From Anaerolineales bacterium (lineage in GTDB: Bacteria > Chloroflexota > Anaerolineae > 4572-78 > J111), in the NCBI GenBank assembly GCA_020634935.1, contig JACKAT010000003.1:1-64000 (forward strand): a stretch of DNA of 64,000 nt. Direction: 5' to 3'. Shown here one piece after another: positions 25,883 to 35,138 of this stretch. Each line of letters begins with the position of its first letter. Position 1 is the stretch's first letter. The notes under the pieces are model-generated. The model was given only the letters and a program-made list of their open reading frames with translations, was not told the origin of the DNA and made no database searches. Position numbers and translations under genes: made by a program.

Positions 25883-26782
25883 ATGCCATCAGGCGACCAA
25901 GCGGGCCGAAATATTGGCCCCTATTACATTGAAGGGGTGGTGGGAAAAGGCAGCGTTGGAATTGTTTATCGAGTTCTGAATAAGCAGGATGAAACCTTGG
26001 CCCTCAAAGTGTTCGTGCCGCCCCCAGGGATAGAGCCGGATCTACTACTAACCCGCTTTGAGCGAGAAGCCCAGATGATGATGCGGCTTCAACATCCCAA
26101 TATTCTGCCGGTGGTGGATACCGGTCACATTGATGGCTGCGCCTATATGGCCATGCCGCTCATCAAAGGGCAGGCTTTGGATGAAATTTTGAAGAAAAAA
26201 CCTCGGTTTAATGAGGTTGAGGCCACGGAAATTGGCTGGCAAATCGCTGATGCGCTCCATTATGCCTACGAAAACGGCGTTATTCATCGGGATGTCAAAC
26301 CTTCTAACATTCTCATGACCCAAGATGGTCATGCGCTTTTAGCCGATTTCGGCGTGGCCTATGCGATGGACGACCCCGCCTTGACGCAGGCTGGTCACAT
26401 TGTAGGCACCCCCGCTTATATGTCCCCTGAACAAGCCGTCCAAGATAAGAAAATGGATCGCCAATCTGACCTCTATAGTCTGGGAGTCATTTTATATCGC
26501 ATGGTGACCGGACGGCTGCCTTTTAGTGGCACTACTCCTGAAATCCTCCATGCCCATGTTTATGAAAAACCGGCGCCCCCCTCTTCGATTGCCAGTGTAT
26601 CCCCGGAAATGGAGGCGATCATCTTACGCGCAATGGCTAAAAAGCCAGCCAACCGCTTCCTCGACGGCCGAGCGATGGCTAAAGAACTTTTAGAGTTAAA
26701 TCAGCAAATCCGCGAGCAAAGCGACGGTCAAAACGGCCTTCGCGCCAAATTCAACCGCTGGTTGACTCGATTGCGATCTTAA
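25883..26782 (+). CDS. Serine/threonine protein kinase (cytoplasmic, kinase domain only)
   Basis: A 299-residue Hanks-type kinase. Glycine loop GKGSVGIVYR (21-30), ATP Lys42 (LALKVF), catalytic HRDVKPSN (D137, N142), DFG (D155) and SPEQA activation segment are all intact. It lacks the membrane helix and PASTA repeats of PknB; a basic tail of about 30 residues follows the domain. A TATAAT at 25843-25848 may drive it. It is convergent with a TPR gene (9 bp between stops). Targets unknown. Confidence 0.92.
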   Translation: MPSGDQAGRNIGPYYIEGVVGKGSVGIVYRVLNKQDETLALKVFVPPPGIEPDLLLTRFEREAQMMMRLQHPNILPVVDTGHIDGCAYMAMPLIKGQALDEILKKKPRFNEVEATEIGWQIADALHYAYENGVIHRDVKPSNILMTQDGHALLADFGVAYAMDDPALTQAGHIVGTPAYMSPEQAVQDKKMDRQSDLYSLGVILYRMVTGRLPFSGTTPEILHAHVYEKPAPPSSIASVSPEMEAIILRAMAKKPANRFLDGRAMAKELLELNQQIREQSDGQNGLRAKFNRWLTRLRS

Positions 26783-26791
26783 GCGCAACTA

Positions 26792-27391
26792 TTACTCAGT
26801 TGGTTTATCGCCATCCGGATTAGAAAGCTGCTTGATGTAATTGCGGGCATCTTTGTCATTTGGATTAGCCTCTAAGGCTCGATTAAACCAGTGAATCGCC
26901 TCATCATTCTCTTGACGATCCCGGTAAATAAGACCAAGATTATAAGCCACGTTAGGGGCTTTAGGGTCAAGTGCAATCGCAATCTTAAAAGCACCGATAG
27001 CCCGCTGCTGCTTCTCGTCAGTGGCTAAAATGGGATTACCCAGATAGGCCGCGCCCAAATTGGTCCAGACCATAGGGTTACTGGGTTGCCGGTCGCTAAG
27101 AGATTCTAAAACTTCAACCGCCTGTTTGAATTTTTTTGATAAGATATAAGCTCCCCCTAAATTGAGCAGAAGATCGGGATGGTCAGGTTCAAGTTTTCGC
27201 GCTTGCTCCAAGAGTTGGGTTGCGGCCGAAATTTGCCCCTGCTCCAAAGCCTTTGTTCCCAGTTCCAGCAATTCAAAGAAATCGGTGGTAGTTTCCACAA
27301 CTTTAGGACGGCGTCGTTTTTTTTCTGATCCGTTCTTGGTGGGGGGAGTCCCATTTGAACTATTTCCATTTGTATTATCGTATTCGCTCAC
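26792..27391 (-). CDS. TPR-repeat protein
   Basis: A 199-residue soluble protein. A polar, Asn/Gly/Ser- and Lys-rich N-terminus (about 35 residues, PTKNGSEKKRRRPKVV) is followed by four TPR units (ATQLLEQARKLEPDHPDLLLNLG; AVEVLESLSDRQPSNPMVWTNLGAAYL; AIGAFKIAIALDPKAPNVAYNLGLIY; AIHWFNRALEANPNDKDARNYI), of which only short parts are quoted here as landmarks. A generic protein-interaction scaffold. Neighbour of the convergent Ser/Thr kinase; partnership is speculative. Confidence 0.85.
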   Translation of the reverse strand: MSEYDNTNGNSSNGTPPTKNGSEKKRRRPKVVETTTDFFELLELGTKALEQGQISAATQLLEQARKLEPDHPDLLLNLGGAYILSKKFKQAVEVLESLSDRQPSNPMVWTNLGAAYLGNPILATDEKQQRAIGAFKIAIALDPKAPNVAYNLGLIYRDRQENDEAIHWFNRALEANPNDKDARNYIKQLSNPDGDKPTE

Positions 27392-27647
27392 TCAATCTGC
27401 TCCAATTGGATTATCACTATTTGAAAAAAAGAGGTTAGGAAGAAATCGACCCTATTGACTACGGTTTCGTCCGCGAGTTCAACTGCGCTCGCTCATCTCT
27501 CATACTATCCGCGGAACGCTAAAACTCAAGCACTGGATTCGACACTTCTTTATGATATCCTCCTCTGATGTTAGGGGGTTTAGGCTTTAGCTTTAAACAG
27601 TATAGCCTGAAAATGGGTAAAGGGCTACTAATTTTAACATTTAAAGG

Positions 27648-27680
27648 AAAAACTCTCGTCGGGGATTGACGAGAGTTTTT
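27648..27680 (-). terminator. Terminator of the UDP-glucose dehydrogenase gene
   Basis: AAAAACTCTCGTC / GACGAGAGTTTTT, 13-bp stem with a 7-nt loop, 35 bp after the stop at 27715. It carries A and T runs on both sides, so it could work on either strand. The rest of 27392-27714 shows no gene. Confidence 0.8.
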
Positions 27681-27714
27681 ATAAGTTGTAGGCTTAGAGT
27701 GCGTAAGAGGAAAT

Positions 27715-29106
27715 TTATTCGTCGAACTCAAATGTATCAGCGGGGAAATTTGTCAACGGCGGTTTGCCGATGGCATACACGTTAAAGCCCATTTGATGTA
27801 ATTCGCGATGGTTTAAGATATTACGCCCATCAAAAATGAAAGCGGGTTTAACCATAGACTTAAAGATCTTTTCGTAATCCAGCTTAGCATATTGATCCCA
27901 CTCGGTCATGATGGCGATGGCGTGCGCCCCTTTGGCAGCTTCATAGACATCCGGCTCAAATTCGATACGGTCGGCTACATCAACCAGATCGTATTGGCGA
28001 GCGTTATCCAGCGCGTATGGGTCAGTTAGGACCACGTTAGCGCGTTCCTCTAGCAGGGTGCGGCAAACATTCAGCGCCGGCGACTCGCGAGTGTCGCCGG
28101 TATTGGCTTTGAACGCCACTCCAAACAGCGCGATTCGCTTACCGGCCACGGTATTAAACATCGCAGAGACCATGCGCGATACAAAGCGCAGTTGCTGGTA
28201 CTCGTTCATGGCCACAACTTGCTCCCAGTACGCGGCCACTTCAGGCAAGTTGTAATATTCACATAAGTAAACCAGGTTCAAAATATCTTTCTTGAAACAG
28301 GAGCCGCCAAACCCAACACTGGCTCTTAGAAAACGTGAGCCGATCCGGCTATCGAGGCCGATAGCGTAGGCCACTTCATTAACGTCGGCTTCGGTTTTTT
28401 CGCACAGATTGGCAATGGCGTTGATCGAAGACACGCGCTGTGCCAGGAAAGCATTAGCCACCAGTTTAGACAATTCGCTCGACCAGAGGTTGGTGGTGAT
28501 AATGCGCTCGCGGGGAACCCAATGGGCGTAAATATCAACCAAGGCTTGCACCGCTTTTTGGCCGGAAGGCGTTTCACGTCCGCCAATCAAGACCCGATCA
28601 GGGTTGTTCATATCATCGATAGCCGTGCCCTCGGCCAGAAATTCGGGGTTTGACAGCACATCAAATCGGATACCGTTGGAGTTGAGAATGCGCTCCATTG
28701 CGGCCGCCGTGCGGACCGGCAATGTGCTTTTTTCCACCACGATCTTGGCACGATCAGAATGTTCCAGGATTTGCCGGGCGGTTTTTTCCCAATATTGTAA
28801 ATCGGCTGCTTTGCCGGCGCCCTGACCAAAGGTTTTGGTTGGGGTGTTCACACTTACAAAAATAATATCCGCTTCAGCGATATGACGATTGACATCGGTC
28901 GAGAAGAAGAGGTTGCGGCCACGAGCGGCTTTAACCACTTCATCCAGGCCAGGTTCGTAGATGGGTAGATTATCAGACTGCCAGGCGTTGATACGCTCTT
29001 CGTTGATATCAACCACAGTGACACGATGCTCGGGACAATTCTTAGCAATAACCGACATCGTCGGGCCACCGACATAGCCGGCTCCAATACAGAGAATGTT
29101 TGCCAT
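27715..29106 (-). CDS. UDP-glucose 6-dehydrogenase, eukaryote-like subtype
   Basis: A 463-residue NAD-dependent enzyme making UDP-glucuronate for surface polysaccharides. Seen: GAGYVGGPT (8-16) nucleotide loop, VVDINEERINAW, SVNTPTKTFGQGAGKAADL (85-103), VVEKSTLPVR, LSNPEFLAEGTAI and catalytic C270 in GFGGSCFKKD. Several of these blocks (NTPTKT-G-G-AADL; INAW; NLFFST) match animal and plant UGDH as I recall them far better than E. coli Ugd. Length is also nearer the eukaryotic form (about 480-490) than Ugd (388). Monocistronic with its own terminator. Confidence 0.93.
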   Translation of the reverse strand: MANILCIGAGYVGGPTMSVIAKNCPEHRVTVVDINEERINAWQSDNLPIYEPGLDEVVKAARGRNLFFSTDVNRHIAEADIIFVSVNTPTKTFGQGAGKAADLQYWEKTARQILEHSDRAKIVVEKSTLPVRTAAAMERILNSNGIRFDVLSNPEFLAEGTAIDDMNNPDRVLIGGRETPSGQKAVQALVDIYAHWVPRERIITTNLWSSELSKLVANAFLAQRVSSINAIANLCEKTEADVNEVAYAIGLDSRIGSRFLRASVGFGGSCFKKDILNLVYLCEYYNLPEVAAYWEQVVAMNEYQQLRFVSRMVSAMFNTVAGKRIALFGVAFKANTGDTRESPALNVCRTLLEERANVVLTDPYALDNARQYDLVDVADRIEFEPDVYEAAKGAHAIAIMTEWDQYAKLDYEKIFKSMVKPAFIFDGRNILNHRELHQMGFNVYAIGKPPLTNFPADTFEFDE

Positions 29107-29287
29107 AGGAAAAATCGCTCCTTAAAAATTTTACAGGGTTAGGTAGTTCGAGTGAGTACCGCTTAAAAGATAATAAAATTATTTCTGAACAACGACTTAC
29201 TGATTAGCAAATCCGTCCTATATCCTAATATATAACAGTGGGAACTCTGTGTGAAAATAGTTAAAAGAAAGTTAGAATTCAGCGCGG

Positions 29288-30052
29288 TTAGGAAGATACC
29301 GGAGTTAGAGCAAAAATATCTACGTTTACGCCAGGCGACATTAAAATATGATCGGGGGCGCGAGGAGGTTGGGTAAACCCATCAATTTTGAGTAAATGAC
29401 TATCCCACTTAGAAACATTGGCCTCAACAATTGGATAAGGTGAATGATAGACCTGTCCCGTGGCCAAAGACCGGGTTTGAGCTGAGTAAGCGAATAAAAT
29501 ATAGCGCTCGACTAAGAAAAATTCCAACGTATCTAGCTGCGCCTGCCGGATCGAGCCAGCGCTTTGATAACAAAAGCGCGAATGAAGGGCCTCGTCTACA
29601 CCGTGACGCCCGACATTGTAGGTGATGACTTGGCCTGCTCGATCACGCTGTTCGTGCATGGCCGCGTAAAAATAGGGCAGCTTAAAAAAGGTTCGAGCCA
29701 GTTTAACGGCCAGCCACTGATTGGCATCTAGCGAGTAAAACCATACCCCGGCTACCCCTCGTTCATCATAGACATAGGTCCGCAGGTTAGTTTCCATAAA
29801 GTTCGAGATACCGGGGACGCTAGGACAGAAGCGCGGGCGTACGTTCTTCATAAAAAAAGGCACAATCCCCAAATAGGCCCGATCCTCAAACGTATCAACA
29901 TACAATCCCGGCGGAAGCGTTTGCTGAATCTCATCAGCATCATATTCCCAATGTAAAAAGAGCAAGTCTCGCCACTGTTGAAACATAACCGGACTGCGAC
30001 CGGCGGGCCGTTCTCTAAGTTTAAGTCTGCTGGCAAGGGTTGGCCGCTTCAT
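29288..30052 (-). CDS. DUF2071 (YqjF-like) protein
   Basis: A 254-residue soluble protein. Family blocks seen: WRDLLFLHWEYDADEIQQTLPPGL at the N-terminus, TFEDRAYLGIVPFFMKNVRPR, and NLRTYVYDERGVAGVWFYSLDAN, each shortened here to landmarks. Function of the family is unknown; it has an acetoacetate-decarboxylase-like fold in the literature. ATG 30052 (MKRPTLASR) is preferred over a TTG 39 bp upstream. No operon partner is evident. Confidence 0.8.
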   Translation of the reverse strand: MKRPTLASRLKLRERPAGRSPVMFQQWRDLLFLHWEYDADEIQQTLPPGLYVDTFEDRAYLGIVPFFMKNVRPRFCPSVPGISNFMETNLRTYVYDERGVAGVWFYSLDANQWLAVKLARTFFKLPYFYAAMHEQRDRAGQVITYNVGRHGVDEALHSRFCYQSAGSIRQAQLDTLEFFLVERYILFAYSAQTRSLATGQVYHSPYPIVEANVSKWDSHLLKIDGFTQPPRAPDHILMSPGVNVDIFALTPVSS

Positions 30053-30205
30053 TTGACTTAAAATAATACTAGCAACGCTTTGACAACACAAATTTAAGTT
30101 GTTGAGTTCGTGGCGTATATGGAGTTTGTGGAGTTTTTAGAATTCATAGAGTTCATAGAGTTTGATGATTTTTTGGGTTGAATGATGGGTCAAGGTTACA
30201 AATGA

Positions 30206-30240
30206 AATCTCGCGCCGGTAATTTGCCCCGGCGCGAGATT
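30206..30240 (-). terminator. Terminator of the SPFH gene pair
   Basis: AATCTCGCGCCGG / CCGGCGCGAGATT, 13-bp GC-rich stem with a 9-nt loop, 25 bp after the stop at 30265 on the minus strand. A low-complexity GAGTTCATAGAGTT-like stretch lies beyond it (30105-30165). Confidence 0.75.
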
Positions 30241-30264
30241 AACGGTTAGTTTGTTGAAACCCGC

Positions 30265-31551
30265 TTAGGCCTCAGGTCGGCTTATCCAATTGGACATATC
30301 AACACGATGTCCATTTTCCTGAGGTTGCTTTAGCATAGCCGGCAAAATTTGGGCCAGCAGCAGCGTTGACAGCGGCGATGAACCGGCCTCGCCTTGACTG
30401 TTGACAATGAGCGGGCGCGGCGCGCTCTCCATCAGGCGCTCGGAAACGTCAAGGGCTTGCATTTCAAGCTGATACTTAAGCACAGCCTGGTTGTCTTGAT
30501 AGGATTGACCCAAGCTCATCAGGGCCCGGGCTTCGTTTTCGGCAGCCTTGAGTTCGGCTTTCCCCTTGGCCTCGATTTCCAGCCGAATTTTTTCAGCCTC
30601 GGTCTCTTTCTCTTGCAGCATCTGAGCTACTTCCTGACGGGCTCGGTTGAGCGCCTCCTTGACAGCAATAACCTTTTCGTCTCGTTCCTTCTTAGCCCGT
30701 TCGATTTCCATCAAGATGGTATCTTTTCGACGCTTACGAATCAGTTCCCACTCTTTTTCATACGCGGCCAACTCCTTGGCCACGCGTTCACGGGTGGCTA
30801 AGTTTTCACGATACTGATCCGGTAGTTGGACATCGGGGATGTTAGCGCCCAAAATGCGCACGCCATACCGTTCCATCTGCCGATTGAGGTACTCTTGCAT
30901 ATCCTCAACGTTACTGCCACGCAAATCATAGGCTTTGGCCGTTTCAATCTTTCGGCTGCGACGGCGAATGGCATCTTGCACAGCGCTGCTCAAAACCATA
31001 TCAAAGTTGGTGGCTCCGATAGTCCGGACAAACTTGACCGGATCGATGATCCTGAATTTTAGAAAAAATTCAATCGACTTGAGCGGGACGTTCTCTTGAG
31101 TAGGCGACGCCAGGACCGGGGCGGTGTAAGGTATCTCGGTTGAGGTATCGACAATATATTCCACCTTCTCCCACGGCTTCCATAAAAAATTGCGACCGGG
31201 GCTGAGCGTGCCCTCGATTTTACCGTAGCTGGAGTAAATCCCGGTCGTGCCTTCCTCAATTTCTACTTTAGCATTCTGCCACAGGCTAAAACCGGCCACA
31301 GCCATAAAAAATAGAAGGGCGATTATCCCTAAAAAGGAGAAGAAGAACGTGGTTGAAAATCCTATAAGAAATAGTGATAACCCGATCCACAAGCCCAGAC
31401 CACACCAGAACAGCCAGCCGTAGCCTTGTCTGCTTTTGGGGATAACCACCGGCACCAAATTTCCCCCCTCGCCCGATCGCAGCAACTGCCGGACGTTATT
31501 CCAAGTTGCCACAACTTCTTTAACTTTTGAGAATCCTTGTTGCCCTGTCAT
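30265..31551 (-). CDS. SPFH/prohibitin-domain membrane protein (second of pair)
   Basis: A 428-residue protein. Two hydrophobic segments lie near residues 48-95 (GWLFWCGLGLWIGLSLFLIG; ALLFFMAVAGF). An SPFH domain follows (about 100-270) and then a long charged coiled coil (EKEWELIRKRRKDTILMEIE ... EAENEARALMSLGQ). Its ATG overlaps the upstream stop (ATGA, 31548-31551), so it is translationally coupled to a related SPFH gene. Established knowledge: SPFH proteins form ring-shaped membrane microdomain scaffolds. Probably forms hetero-oligomers with its neighbour. Confidence 0.85.
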   Translation of the reverse strand: MTGQQGFSKVKEVVATWNNVRQLLRSGEGGNLVPVVIPKSRQGYGWLFWCGLGLWIGLSLFLIGFSTTFFFSFLGIIALLFFMAVAGFSLWQNAKVEIEEGTTGIYSSYGKIEGTLSPGRNFLWKPWEKVEYIVDTSTEIPYTAPVLASPTQENVPLKSIEFFLKFRIIDPVKFVRTIGATNFDMVLSSAVQDAIRRRSRKIETAKAYDLRGSNVEDMQEYLNRQMERYGVRILGANIPDVQLPDQYRENLATRERVAKELAAYEKEWELIRKRRKDTILMEIERAKKERDEKVIAVKEALNRARQEVAQMLQEKETEAEKIRLEIEAKGKAELKAAENEARALMSLGQSYQDNQAVLKYQLEMQALDVSERLMESAPRPLIVNSQGEAGSSPLSTLLLAQILPAMLKQPQENGHRVDMSNWISRPEA

Positions 31552-33092
31552 TGATTCATTCCTCCTGGGATCAATTCTTGCTCATCCGGTACTAATTCGT
31601 CTACTTTTTCCCGGAAGCCTTTTGGCTCGGTAGTCGCCTCATTGCGGAGCGTCTCGATCTGAACGGCGCGCTGCTCAATTCGGGTTTGGACTTCGTTCAC
31701 TTTGCGGCGAATCGCTTCGATTTCATCCGATGAATACAGCGCCGTATCTTTCACCCCCAACATTTTGCGAGCGATGGTCATAAAATTGATGTCATTGCTC
31801 TCAGCCGGACCCACGTTGATTACCTGCGGTAATTTGTCGGCTACCTCTTCCAACTTGTTAAGGGTTTCTTTCCGGAAACGATATTCCAGAATTTCCGGGT
31901 AACGAGCGCTGTTCAACAGCTTAATATCCAAAGCTTGAGCCTCTAACAAAGCGGCATTGGCTTTGGCCTCACTTTCAGCCTCGATGAGGAGCTGTTGGGC
32001 ATAGGCGTTAGAGCGGTTGACAGCTTTCTCTTTAGCCGTGTCGATCTGCGCCTGATACGTGGCTATCTCGGCCCGAATCTCCGAAAGCTGTTCGCGCAGC
32101 GAGGCCAATTCCTTGTTCAATTCGCCTTCGTCTTGCTCTTTGCGGAGTTGAAGTTCGTACTGATAAGTGTAAGCTTCCTTGGCGACCTTAATGACCTCGG
32201 CGGCGGCCAGGTCCATACGGTACTCCTGGCTCGAAGGTTCAGCGTGAGTAATATTGGCGTTCACAAAACGCACCGCCGGCAAAAACTGCCGATTTAGACT
32301 TTCCAAGAGATCGTGCGTACTCTCGCCAACCAAATCATAGATGTCTTCGGCTTTTTGCTCATAAATGAGGGCGCGAGTCACTTCACTAATGGCATTATGT
32401 AATTTTTCGGAAAACCCTTTGGCTCCACCCAGCGTAAAAATAAAATCACTCGGGCTTTCGATGCGAAACTGTAAAAATAGATCGACCGAAGCTTCCACCC
32501 GTTCCTGGGTCGGCGCCTGGCGGATAGGCGCATTGTAAGGATACTCTTTGGTGGTGTTAACAATGTAGCTCACCCGTTTCATTGGGTGCAGCAGCACTTT
32601 TCGACCCGATCCCACAATTTCTTCAACTTTCTGGTACTTGGTGATTAACGCCTGACAACCATCGGGAATCATCACGAAACTGTTTTTCCAGATGCTCAGC
32701 CCAATGTATCCCAGCCAGACGAGCCAGTAAGGCAGGCCAAACGGTCCCATCAGAGCCGGCCCGGGCAGCGGGGCCGTAAAAGTCAGACCAATGACGCCAA
32801 TAATGGCTGAAACAAAAGCCGCTAAAATCCACAGATAAGAGCGGGTATCCTTGGGCATGACCATCGGTGAAATAACATTGGTATACCCCCCTAGCTCATT
32901 CTCTTGCGCTCGGCTGCTGTTTAAAATCTGAGCCGCTTCTGATAAGGATGTCGTAAATTGGGCAATTTGCGTGCCCATCGACCCGGTTCGTTCCTGAGCC
33001 GAAAAGAAATCCTTGGGATCGATCTTGAACTCGTTTTCCTCAAGCAGTTCCGAGGCCACATTAACTGCTTTTTGCAACGTTTTTAAGGCCAT
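31548..33092 (-). CDS. SPFH-domain membrane protein (first of pair)
   Basis: A 514-residue protein. A long N-terminal cytoplasmic region (about 85 residues) precedes two membrane segments (about 90-135). An SPFH domain follows (FVMIPDGCQALITKYQKVEEI ..., QERVEASVDLFLQFRIESPSDF), then an extended coiled coil (about 285-400) and a second helical tail. It shares the YTAP/YNAPIRQAPTQE(R/N)V block with its downstream neighbour, so the two arose by duplication. A possible extended -10 (TGGTATAAC, minus strand, 33175-33183) lies about 90 bp upstream. No NfeD protease partner is nearby. Confidence 0.85.
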   Translation of the reverse strand: MALKTLQKAVNVASELLEENEFKIDPKDFFSAQERTGSMGTQIAQFTTSLSEAAQILNSSRAQENELGGYTNVISPMVMPKDTRSYLWILAAFVSAIIGVIGLTFTAPLPGPALMGPFGLPYWLVWLGYIGLSIWKNSFVMIPDGCQALITKYQKVEEIVGSGRKVLLHPMKRVSYIVNTTKEYPYNAPIRQAPTQERVEASVDLFLQFRIESPSDFIFTLGGAKGFSEKLHNAISEVTRALIYEQKAEDIYDLVGESTHDLLESLNRQFLPAVRFVNANITHAEPSSQEYRMDLAAAEVIKVAKEAYTYQYELQLRKEQDEGELNKELASLREQLSEIRAEIATYQAQIDTAKEKAVNRSNAYAQQLLIEAESEAKANAALLEAQALDIKLLNSARYPEILEYRFRKETLNKLEEVADKLPQVINVGPAESNDINFMTIARKMLGVKDTALYSSDEIEAIRRKVNEVQTRIEQRAVQIETLRNEATTEPKGFREKVDELVPDEQELIPGGMNQ

Positions 33093-33494
33093 AGCCTAAT
33101 CCTTTCTGTGAGTTTTGATTTTACCATGAGACCGAAACCTCCCGGCTAACCGGTATGGCTGTAAGGATAAAACCGTTATACCACACCGATCGACGTTACG
33201 TCTCAATATTTAGCCAACGAATAAAAACTGGTCTCCAACGATGAGCATTACCCGTCGAATAACAAGAGGCTGTGAAATAAACACTCAGTAAACCGCGACT
33301 ATCCTTTTGTAAGCCTTTACCGAGTTAAGGGTATGGCCGTCTACTGATTATAATTACAAGAGGTTGATGACTTTTTGAGTGGTCTGATCTGGCGTTAGAA
33401 GCTGACTCAAGCTATTTAATGTCAGGCGAAACGCGCAATGTACTACTTTTCAGTATATTTGAGGATGGAGGAGAAGTCAACCGTATTTCAAAGC
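33093..33494. other. 402-bp gene-free region
   Basis: Lies between the SPFH operon start and the end of the next minus-strand gene. Apart from the possible extended -10 box at 33175-33183, nothing is seen: no hairpin with a T-run and no open frame with a ribosome-binding site. Confidence 0.5.
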
Positions 33495-34286
33495 TTAAGA
33501 GAGCGTATACATAGCTCGGGTAAACGACCTCTTAAAGCCGTGTATCTCAAAATGTTTTTCCGAAGCGGTTTCGGCTGTTGTTTGTAACAACAGCGTCTCG
33601 ACGCCCTGTTGTCTGACATTTTCTATGACCATTGTCTCGAAGTCGGCCCTTATTTGATTGGTTTGATAAGCCGGCAGAATGCTTGGTTCCCGCATAATAC
33701 CGAATTGATCATAACCAATAAGGGTACAGGCGGCTATCGGCACATCATTCCGAAACCCTAGAAAGTGGTTTACTTGCGGCAGAGCCATTGATGGTAGCAG
33801 CGTTTGGGCCATAAGCGGGGCGAGGTTGGTGGATAATCCCCAAGCGGTTAACATCACTTCGGCAAACGTCAAAACCTGCCCCTCATCGATCTTTTTCAAT
33901 TGTAGACCGGTTATAAGTTGCTGATTTGGCCGGATTTCATCCAATATCATCCATGCTTCTTCCACTTGCGCTCGTATAAAACCTAATTCAAGCAACCGCT
34001 GGCCGATATCCGTCGGCGTACAAGCAGCCGAGGTAAAAACCGTGGGGGGAAGATTCCTCATTTTGAAATAATCAACAATTTCCGCAATTAACGCATCTAT
34101 ATGCTCCGGTGAGGTTTGTACTAAGCAGGCGTGAGTGGTATCAATATCGGGTAAATTCTCATTACTGATCAAAATAACGTCGTCACGAAATGATACATTT
34201 AGGCCGGGAGTGGCTCTGGCGACAGGAACTAAAGCTTTGTAGATTATTTTTTCCAATTCAGCAATCTGTTGAGTAAGGCTGTCCAT
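33495..34286 (-). CDS. GNAT-like acetyltransferase, probable
   Basis: A 263-residue protein that looks like two GNAT-type halves: an N-terminal part (to about 120) ending LLELGFIRAQVEEAWMIL, and a C-terminal part with FAEVMLTAWG, NHFLGFRNDVPIAACTLIGYD, and EKHFEIHGFKRSFTRAMYTL. The typical RGxGxG acetyl-CoA loop is not obvious (ILPAYQTNQIRADFETMVIE takes its place), so activity is uncertain. Single gene. Confidence 0.55.
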   Translation of the reverse strand: MDSLTQQIAELEKIIYKALVPVARATPGLNVSFRDDVILISNENLPDIDTTHACLVQTSPEHIDALIAEIVDYFKMRNLPPTVFTSAACTPTDIGQRLLELGFIRAQVEEAWMILDEIRPNQQLITGLQLKKIDEGQVLTFAEVMLTAWGLSTNLAPLMAQTLLPSMALPQVNHFLGFRNDVPIAACTLIGYDQFGIMREPSILPAYQTNQIRADFETMVIENVRQQGVETLLLQTTAETASEKHFEIHGFKRSFTRAMYTLS

Positions 34287-34422
34287 GGGCGTTCTCTTAG
34301 CATAATATTTAAATAATTAAAATTATATGCGATTGAGTGAGGAAAATATAGAGGCAAAGGTACTTAAAAAAACCCGCTAATAATACCCAAAAGTACCTTA
34401 AATTACTATGTTTAACAATGAA

Positions 34423-34449
34423 AAAGCCAGGGTTGACGGGCCTGGCTTT
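34423..34449. terminator. Terminator-like hairpin A in a divergent region
   Basis: AAAGCCAGG / CCTGGCTTT with a 9-nt loop. It sits between two divergent genes where no annotated gene ends. Confidence 0.6.
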
Positions 34450-34565
34450 CATGAGAGAGGAGGTTTTTGATTAGTGAAGTTTATCCTTACACATACCAAA
34501 GTATAGCCGTTATTCATGTAAAAACCATAAACAATATATATGAATTCTATGAGAACTTTAGAAAA

Positions 34566-34594
34566 GAAAAGGCCGGGATTGACCCGGCCTTTTC
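34566..34594. terminator. Terminator-like hairpin B in a divergent region
   Basis: GAAAAGGCCGGG / CCCGGCCTTTTC with an ATTGA loop; a strong, symmetric structure. The 480-bp region 34287-34767 contains hairpins A and B but no protein-coding frame I can support. Confidence 0.7.
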
Positions 34595-34767
34595 GGAATA
34601 ATATGTCGAATAAATAATAATGAATAATTGTCTTTATTATATCAGAAGTTAAAACTGCGTCGATAATAATGGCGTTAGAGTGATATTATAATTGTGTTTA
34701 AATTAAGTTGAGCTTATATTAATATTATATTGGAATTGGGAATTTTTAGAATATAGGGGGAAATCTC

Positions 34768-35076
34768 ATGCTAGTCACAACAGTAACGGTTTATGTCAAA
34801 CCAGAGCATGTCGATGACTTTATTGAAGCCACTATTGCCAATCATAATCGGTCTATCGAAGAGCCAGGCAATATGCGCTTCGATGTTTTACAGTGTACCA
34901 GCGATGCCACTCGCTTTCTCTTGTACGAAGCCTACGAGTCAGAAGAGGCCGCCGCCGCCCATAAACAGACCGAGCATTATCTACAGTGGCGCGATACGGT
35001 AGCCGATTGGATGGCGAAACCCCGCGAAGGCGTACCCCACCGGGTTATCCGGCCTCAAGATCGGCAAGCCTGGTAA
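34768..35076 (+). CDS. Antibiotic biosynthesis monooxygenase-fold protein (LsrG-like)
   Basis: A 102-residue ABM-fold dimeric alpha/beta-barrel protein. Typical blocks: VTVYVKPEHVDDFIEATIANH, then SIEEPGNMRFDVLQ, FLLYEAYESEEAAAAHKQTEHYLQW, quoted only in part. The pattern (EPGN.RFDVLQ, LYE.Y....A...H..T.HY..W) matches LsrG/YgiN-type enzymes, which act on autoinducer-2 phosphate or quinols. The substrate here is not known. AGGGGGAAA precedes the ATG. Confidence 0.85.
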   Translation: MLVTTVTVYVKPEHVDDFIEATIANHNRSIEEPGNMRFDVLQCTSDATRFLLYEAYESEEAAAAHKQTEHYLQWRDTVADWMAKPREGVPHRVIRPQDRQAW

Positions 35077-35138
35077 TCCTTTATCCAATCGATCAGGTGA
35101 CGAGCGTTGTTTCTAACTGCCCGTCAATAAATTCGCTT

